Below are positions 61,570 through 64,000 of a stretch of 64,000 bases of DNA, piece after piece. The DNA is from Salinarimonas sp046292825. GTDB taxonomy: Bacteria > Pseudomonadota > Alphaproteobacteria > Rhizobiales > Beijerinckiaceae. The notes beneath the pieces are model-generated. The model saw nothing but the letters and a program-made list of their open reading frames with translations, ran no database searches and was not told the DNA's origin. The stretch is from the NCBI RefSeq assembly GCF_046292825.1, contig NZ_JBKBQG010000017.1:18593-82592 (forward strand), given 5' to 3'. Numbering within the stretch: position 1 is the first letter of the stretch; the number at the start of each line of letters is the position of its first letter. A program made the translations under genes and the position numbers.

Positions 61570-61809
61570 ATGAATCAGCTGCAAAACCTGCTTCCGCAGG
61601 CGAATCTCGTCTTCAGCGACAACGACGCCGGAGCGGTCGCCGGCGCGAATTCGGGCGGCAACATCGCCATGGGCCTCCTGGCGTTGAACGCGGGCAACCC
61701 CGCACTCGCGGTGGCCAACGCGGTGAACGTCGCGCCCATCACGCAGGTCAATCTCGGCTTCAATTTCGGTGCCCTGTTCGACAACGACCTGGGCATCGAC
61801 GTCGGGTGA
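61570..61809 (+). CDS. Small acidic tandem protein 2 (candidate type I secretion substrate)
   Basis: A 79-residue paralogue, the most divergent of the three: MNQLQNLLPQANLVFSDNDAGAV at the start replaces the MNTNWSSI motif, but SDNDA, ANSGGN, GLLALNAGNPA, VAPITQVNL and LFDNDLGID are kept in register. It too has no Lys, Arg, His, Cys or Glu. The gene lies 69 bases after copy 1 with GAAACCGGAG before the ATG. Equal length without gaps suggests a selected, compact fold. Function unknown. Confidence 0.8.
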   Translation: MNQLQNLLPQANLVFSDNDAGAVAGANSGGNIAMGLLALNAGNPALAVANAVNVAPITQVNLGFNFGALFDNDLGIDVG

Positions 61810-61865
61810 CCGGCGATCGCTGACGGCGGGGCGCCTCCCGACCCTCGAAGAGAAGGACGTGCACC

Positions 61866-62105
61866 ATGAACACCAATTGGTCGTCCATCAACCAAGGCAA
61901 CTTCAACATCAGCAACCACGACGCGATCTCGCTCGCGGCGGCCGATTCCGGGCAGAACGCGGTCGTCGGCGGCCTGCTCGCCGTGAACGCGCTCAACCCG
62001 GCGACGGCGACGTCGCTCGCCGCGAACGTCTCTCCGATCACGCAGTCGAACGTCGCCGCGAGCGTCGCGTCGCTTCTCGACAACGACCTGATCGACTTGC
62101 TCTGA
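61866..62105 (+). CDS. Small acidic tandem protein 3 (candidate type I secretion substrate)
   Basis: A 79-residue paralogue close to copy 1 (MNTNWSSINQGNFNISNHDAIS ... GGLLAVNALNPATATS ... SPITQSN ... LLDNDLIDLL). It lacks Lys, Arg, Cys and Glu and has one His. The final DIG of the other copies is replaced by a more hydrophobic DLL, a possible change in a C-terminal export signal. The ribosome site is GAGAAGG before the ATG. A large hairpin follows, then the transporter gene. Confidence 0.8.
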   Translation: MNTNWSSINQGNFNISNHDAISLAAADSGQNAVVGGLLAVNALNPATATSLAANVSPITQSNVAASVASLLDNDLIDLL

Positions 62106-62120
62106 ACGAGCGATCGCGCC

Positions 62121-62179
62121 CGCCGAGGGCGCACGGGACCGGCGTGCCGCGCGCAGCCGGTCCCGACGTGCCCTCGGCG
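62121..62179 (+). terminator. Long hairpin between small acidic genes and exporter gene
   Basis: Arms of about 23 bases (62121-62143 and 62156-62179) pair as CGCCGAGGGC ... GGGACCGGC with the complement, broken only by a short internal mismatch (GCAC against ACGTC). The loop is about 12 bases. No U-run follows, so it is more likely an attenuator or mRNA stabiliser that keeps small-protein output above transporter output than a full terminator. Confidence 0.6.
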
Positions 62180-62212
62180 CCCTCCCACCGAGCCGAAGGC
62201 ACAGGACGCGCC

Positions 62213-64000
62213 ATGTCGACAGCCCTGCCGCTCGCGATGCGGCCGAACGATCTCGAGCAAGCGCTCAAGGCGTGCCGCTCCTCGCTCGCCCTCGTCTTCG
62301 TCTATAGCAGCGGGTACAATCTCCTCCTGCTCGCGCCGTCGATCTATCTGTTGCAGATCTACGATCGCGTCCTGTCGAGCCGCAGCCTCGACACGCTCCT
62401 GATGCTGTCGCTGATCGTCGCCGCGGCGGTGATCGTCGACGGGCTGCTCGACGCGTTCCGCCGCTCGGCGCTCGCGCGCGTGGGTTTCTGGCTCGAGGAC
62501 CGGCTGCGGCCGAGCGTCTTCGCCTCCGCCTTCGAATATGCGCGCCACAAGGATCCGGCTCTGGCGGGGGAGGCGGTCAACGATCTCTCCTCGATCCGCC
62601 AATTCGTCTCCTCGCCCGCGGCCGTGGTCTTGTTCGACCTGCCCTGGGCGCTGATCTTCTTCGGGGTACTCTTCGTCGTGCACCCGCTCCTCGGCGCGAT
62701 CGGCGTCGTGGGCGCGCTCGTGATGCTCGCCTGCGCGATCGTCAACGAGTTCGTCACGCACACGCCCGCTCTGCGCGCGCAGCTCGCGGAATCGGCTACG
62801 AACCAGCGCCTCGGCGCCGCTTTGCGCAACGTTCAGGCGATCCGCTCGATGGGCATGCTGGAAGGCGCCGCGCGGCTCGTCTATCGCGACGTCGCCCTCG
62901 TCTCGGAGGCGCAGCACTCCGTCGCGCGCCGCAGCGAGCTCCTCCAGGGCATCTCGAAGGGCACGCGCTCCCTCGTCCAGGTCCTGATCATGGGCGTCGC
63001 CGCCTGGCTCGTCCTGCGCGATGACCTGAGCGCGGGCATCATCTTCGCCTCCTCGCTCCTGCTCGGCCGCGGGCTTGCGCCGATCGAGGGCCTGATCGGC
63101 AGCTGGAAGGCCTTCGGCGCGGCGCGGCTCGCCTATCGGCGGCTCGGCGAGGTGCTCTCCGGCGCCGAGGAGGCGGACGGAGAGCGCGTGCCCGCGCTGC
63201 CGGCGCCCGTCGGCTCGCTGGCGATCGAGAACGTCACCTACGTGCCGCCCGGCACGAATTCCATCGTCCTCCAGGGCGTGAGCCTGCGCATCGCGCCAGG
63301 CGAGTGCCTCGGCGTGATCGGGCCGTCGGGGGCGGGCAAGTCGACCCTCGCGCGCATGATGATGGGGGTCGGCACGCCGACCATGGGCCGCGTGCGCGTC
63401 GACGGCGCCGATATCGGCCTGTGGATGCGCGCGGGCGGCGCCCGGCATCTCGGCTACCTGCCCCAGGAGGTCGAGCTGTTCGAGGGCACGGTCAAGGAGA
63501 ACATCGCCCGGCTCGGCGAGGCCGACACGCAGAGCGTCGTCGAGGCGGCGCAGCTCGTCGGCCTCCATGAGACGATCATGGGCCTGCCGCTCGGCTACGA
63601 CACGCCGATCGGCGGGCGCGGCGTGCGGCTCTCGGGCGGCCAACGGCAATGCGTGGGGCTCGCGCGCGCCTTCTTCGGCGGCCCGCGCCTCGTGGTGCTC
63701 GACGAGCCCAACGCCAATCTCGACGACACCGGCGAGCAGGCGCTCCACCGCGCGGTGGAGGCGATGAAGGCGCGCGGGACGACGATCGTCGTGATCACCC
63801 ACCGCTTCGGCATCCTCAACGTCACCGACAAGATCGCGGTGATGCGCGCAGGCACGATCAGCGCCTACGGCACGAGCGCTGAGATCTACGAGCGCTTCTT
63901 CCGCAACCTCGTTCCGGCGGCGCGCGGGGAGGCCCCGGCGGCCGCGGGCGGCGGCGAGGCGCCGTCCCCGATCCCGCCGCCGCTGCGCCGCGAGCGCTCG
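62213..64000 (+). CDS. Type I secretion ABC transporter (PrtD type), partial
   Basis: The gene runs off the right edge after 596 codons. Starting at the ATG at 62213, the first ~330 residues form a six-helix export domain beginning SSLALVFVYSSGYNLLLLAPSIYLLQIYDRVLSSRSLDTLLML, typical of PrtD/HlyB-like type I systems. The nucleotide-binding domain has Walker A GPSGAGKST (370-378), Q-loop LPQEVELFEGTVKENI, signature LSGGQ (473-477), Walker B VVLDEPN and switch His THRF. There is no N-terminal C39 peptidase, so substrates would not need a double-glycine leader. A membrane fusion protein gene is expected just beyond the window. Confidence 0.92.
   Translation, partial: MSTALPLAMRPNDLEQALKACRSSLALVFVYSSGYNLLLLAPSIYLLQIYDRVLSSRSLDTLLMLSLIVAAAVIVDGLLDAFRRSALARVGFWLEDRLRPSVFASAFEYARHKDPALAGEAVNDLSSIRQFVSSPAAVVLFDLPWALIFFGVLFVVHPLLGAIGVVGALVMLACAIVNEFVTHTPALRAQLAESATNQRLGAALRNVQAIRSMGMLEGAARLVYRDVALVSEAQHSVARRSELLQGISKGTRSLVQVLIMGVAAWLVLRDDLSAGIIFASSLLLGRGLAPIEGLIGSWKAFGAARLAYRRLGEVLSGAEEADGERVPALPAPVGSLAIENVTYVPPGTNSIVLQGVSLRIAPGECLGVIGPSGAGKSTLARMMMGVGTPTMGRVRVDGADIGLWMRAGGARHLGYLPQEVELFEGTVKENIARLGEADTQSVVEAAQLVGLHETIMGLPLGYDTPIGGRGVRLSGGQRQCVGLARAFFGGPRLVVLDEPNANLDDTGEQALHRAVEAMKARGTTIVVITHRFGILNVTDKIAVMRAGTISAYGTSAEIYERFFRNLVPAARGEAPAAAGGGEAPSPIPPPLRRERS

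Overview
The window is about 72% GC throughout and looks like chromosome from an alphaproteobacterium of the Hyphomicrobiales (Rhizobiales), perhaps near Salinarimonas or Methylobacteriaceae. The clues are a ccoGHIS cluster with an FNR/FixK box, DUF1217-flgF-fliI flagellar genes, and proteins that resemble families of this order (DUF2336, DUF6352, DUF6505, DUF6894). Genus is a guess. I recognise about 60 protein genes and one tRNA. Most of the window is ordinary housekeeping and metabolic sequence.

Layout. 1-4.3 kb: a lipoate-ligase-like gene with two small unknown genes, divergent from a large ferredoxin-like protein. 4.4-15.6 kb: an SDR, a membrane metallophosphoesterase, the N-end-rule leucyltransferase, threonine ammonia-lyase, then yidC-rnpA-rpmH and a flavoprotein disulfide reductase. 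15.6-26 kb: histidine kinase, tRNA-Arg(ACG), a tripartite tricarboxylate transporter with an oxalomesaconate tautomerase, PhzF and Nudix genes, and the two membrane subunits of a TRAP transporter. 26.5-30 kb: a flagellar operon. 30-38.4 kb: cobalamin genes (cbiB, cobC), ccoGHIS for cbb3 oxidase assembly, and a double-hotdog dehydratase. 39-41 kb: glnK-amtB behind a candidate sigma-54 promoter. 41-50 kb: a MaoC-FabI fusion, thpR, DUF2336, a conspicuously low-GC nuclease-like gene, an amidase and a degenerate EAL protein. 51-59 kb: an aconitase X pair, ppk-ppx and dapD-dapE. 59-64 kb: a LuxR-type regulator, a DUF6894 protein, three tandem 79-residue acidic paralogues and a type I secretion ABC transporter that runs off the right edge.

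Many gaps between genes are filled by three families of dispersed repeats, called A, B and C here. A and B are about 180-195 bp with inverted ends that share the core GTCATCCC. C is about 130-145 bp, bounded by short palindromes, and occurs singly or in tandem pairs and triples. One C copy supplies the last codons and the stop of dapE.

The best candidate for an undescribed system is at the right end: three tandem, equal-length, acidic, Cys/Lys/Arg-free small proteins directly upstream of a PrtD-like exporter that has no peptidase domain. A strong hairpin separates the small genes from the exporter. This suggests a type I pathway dedicated to very small non-RTX substrates. Export itself is an inference.
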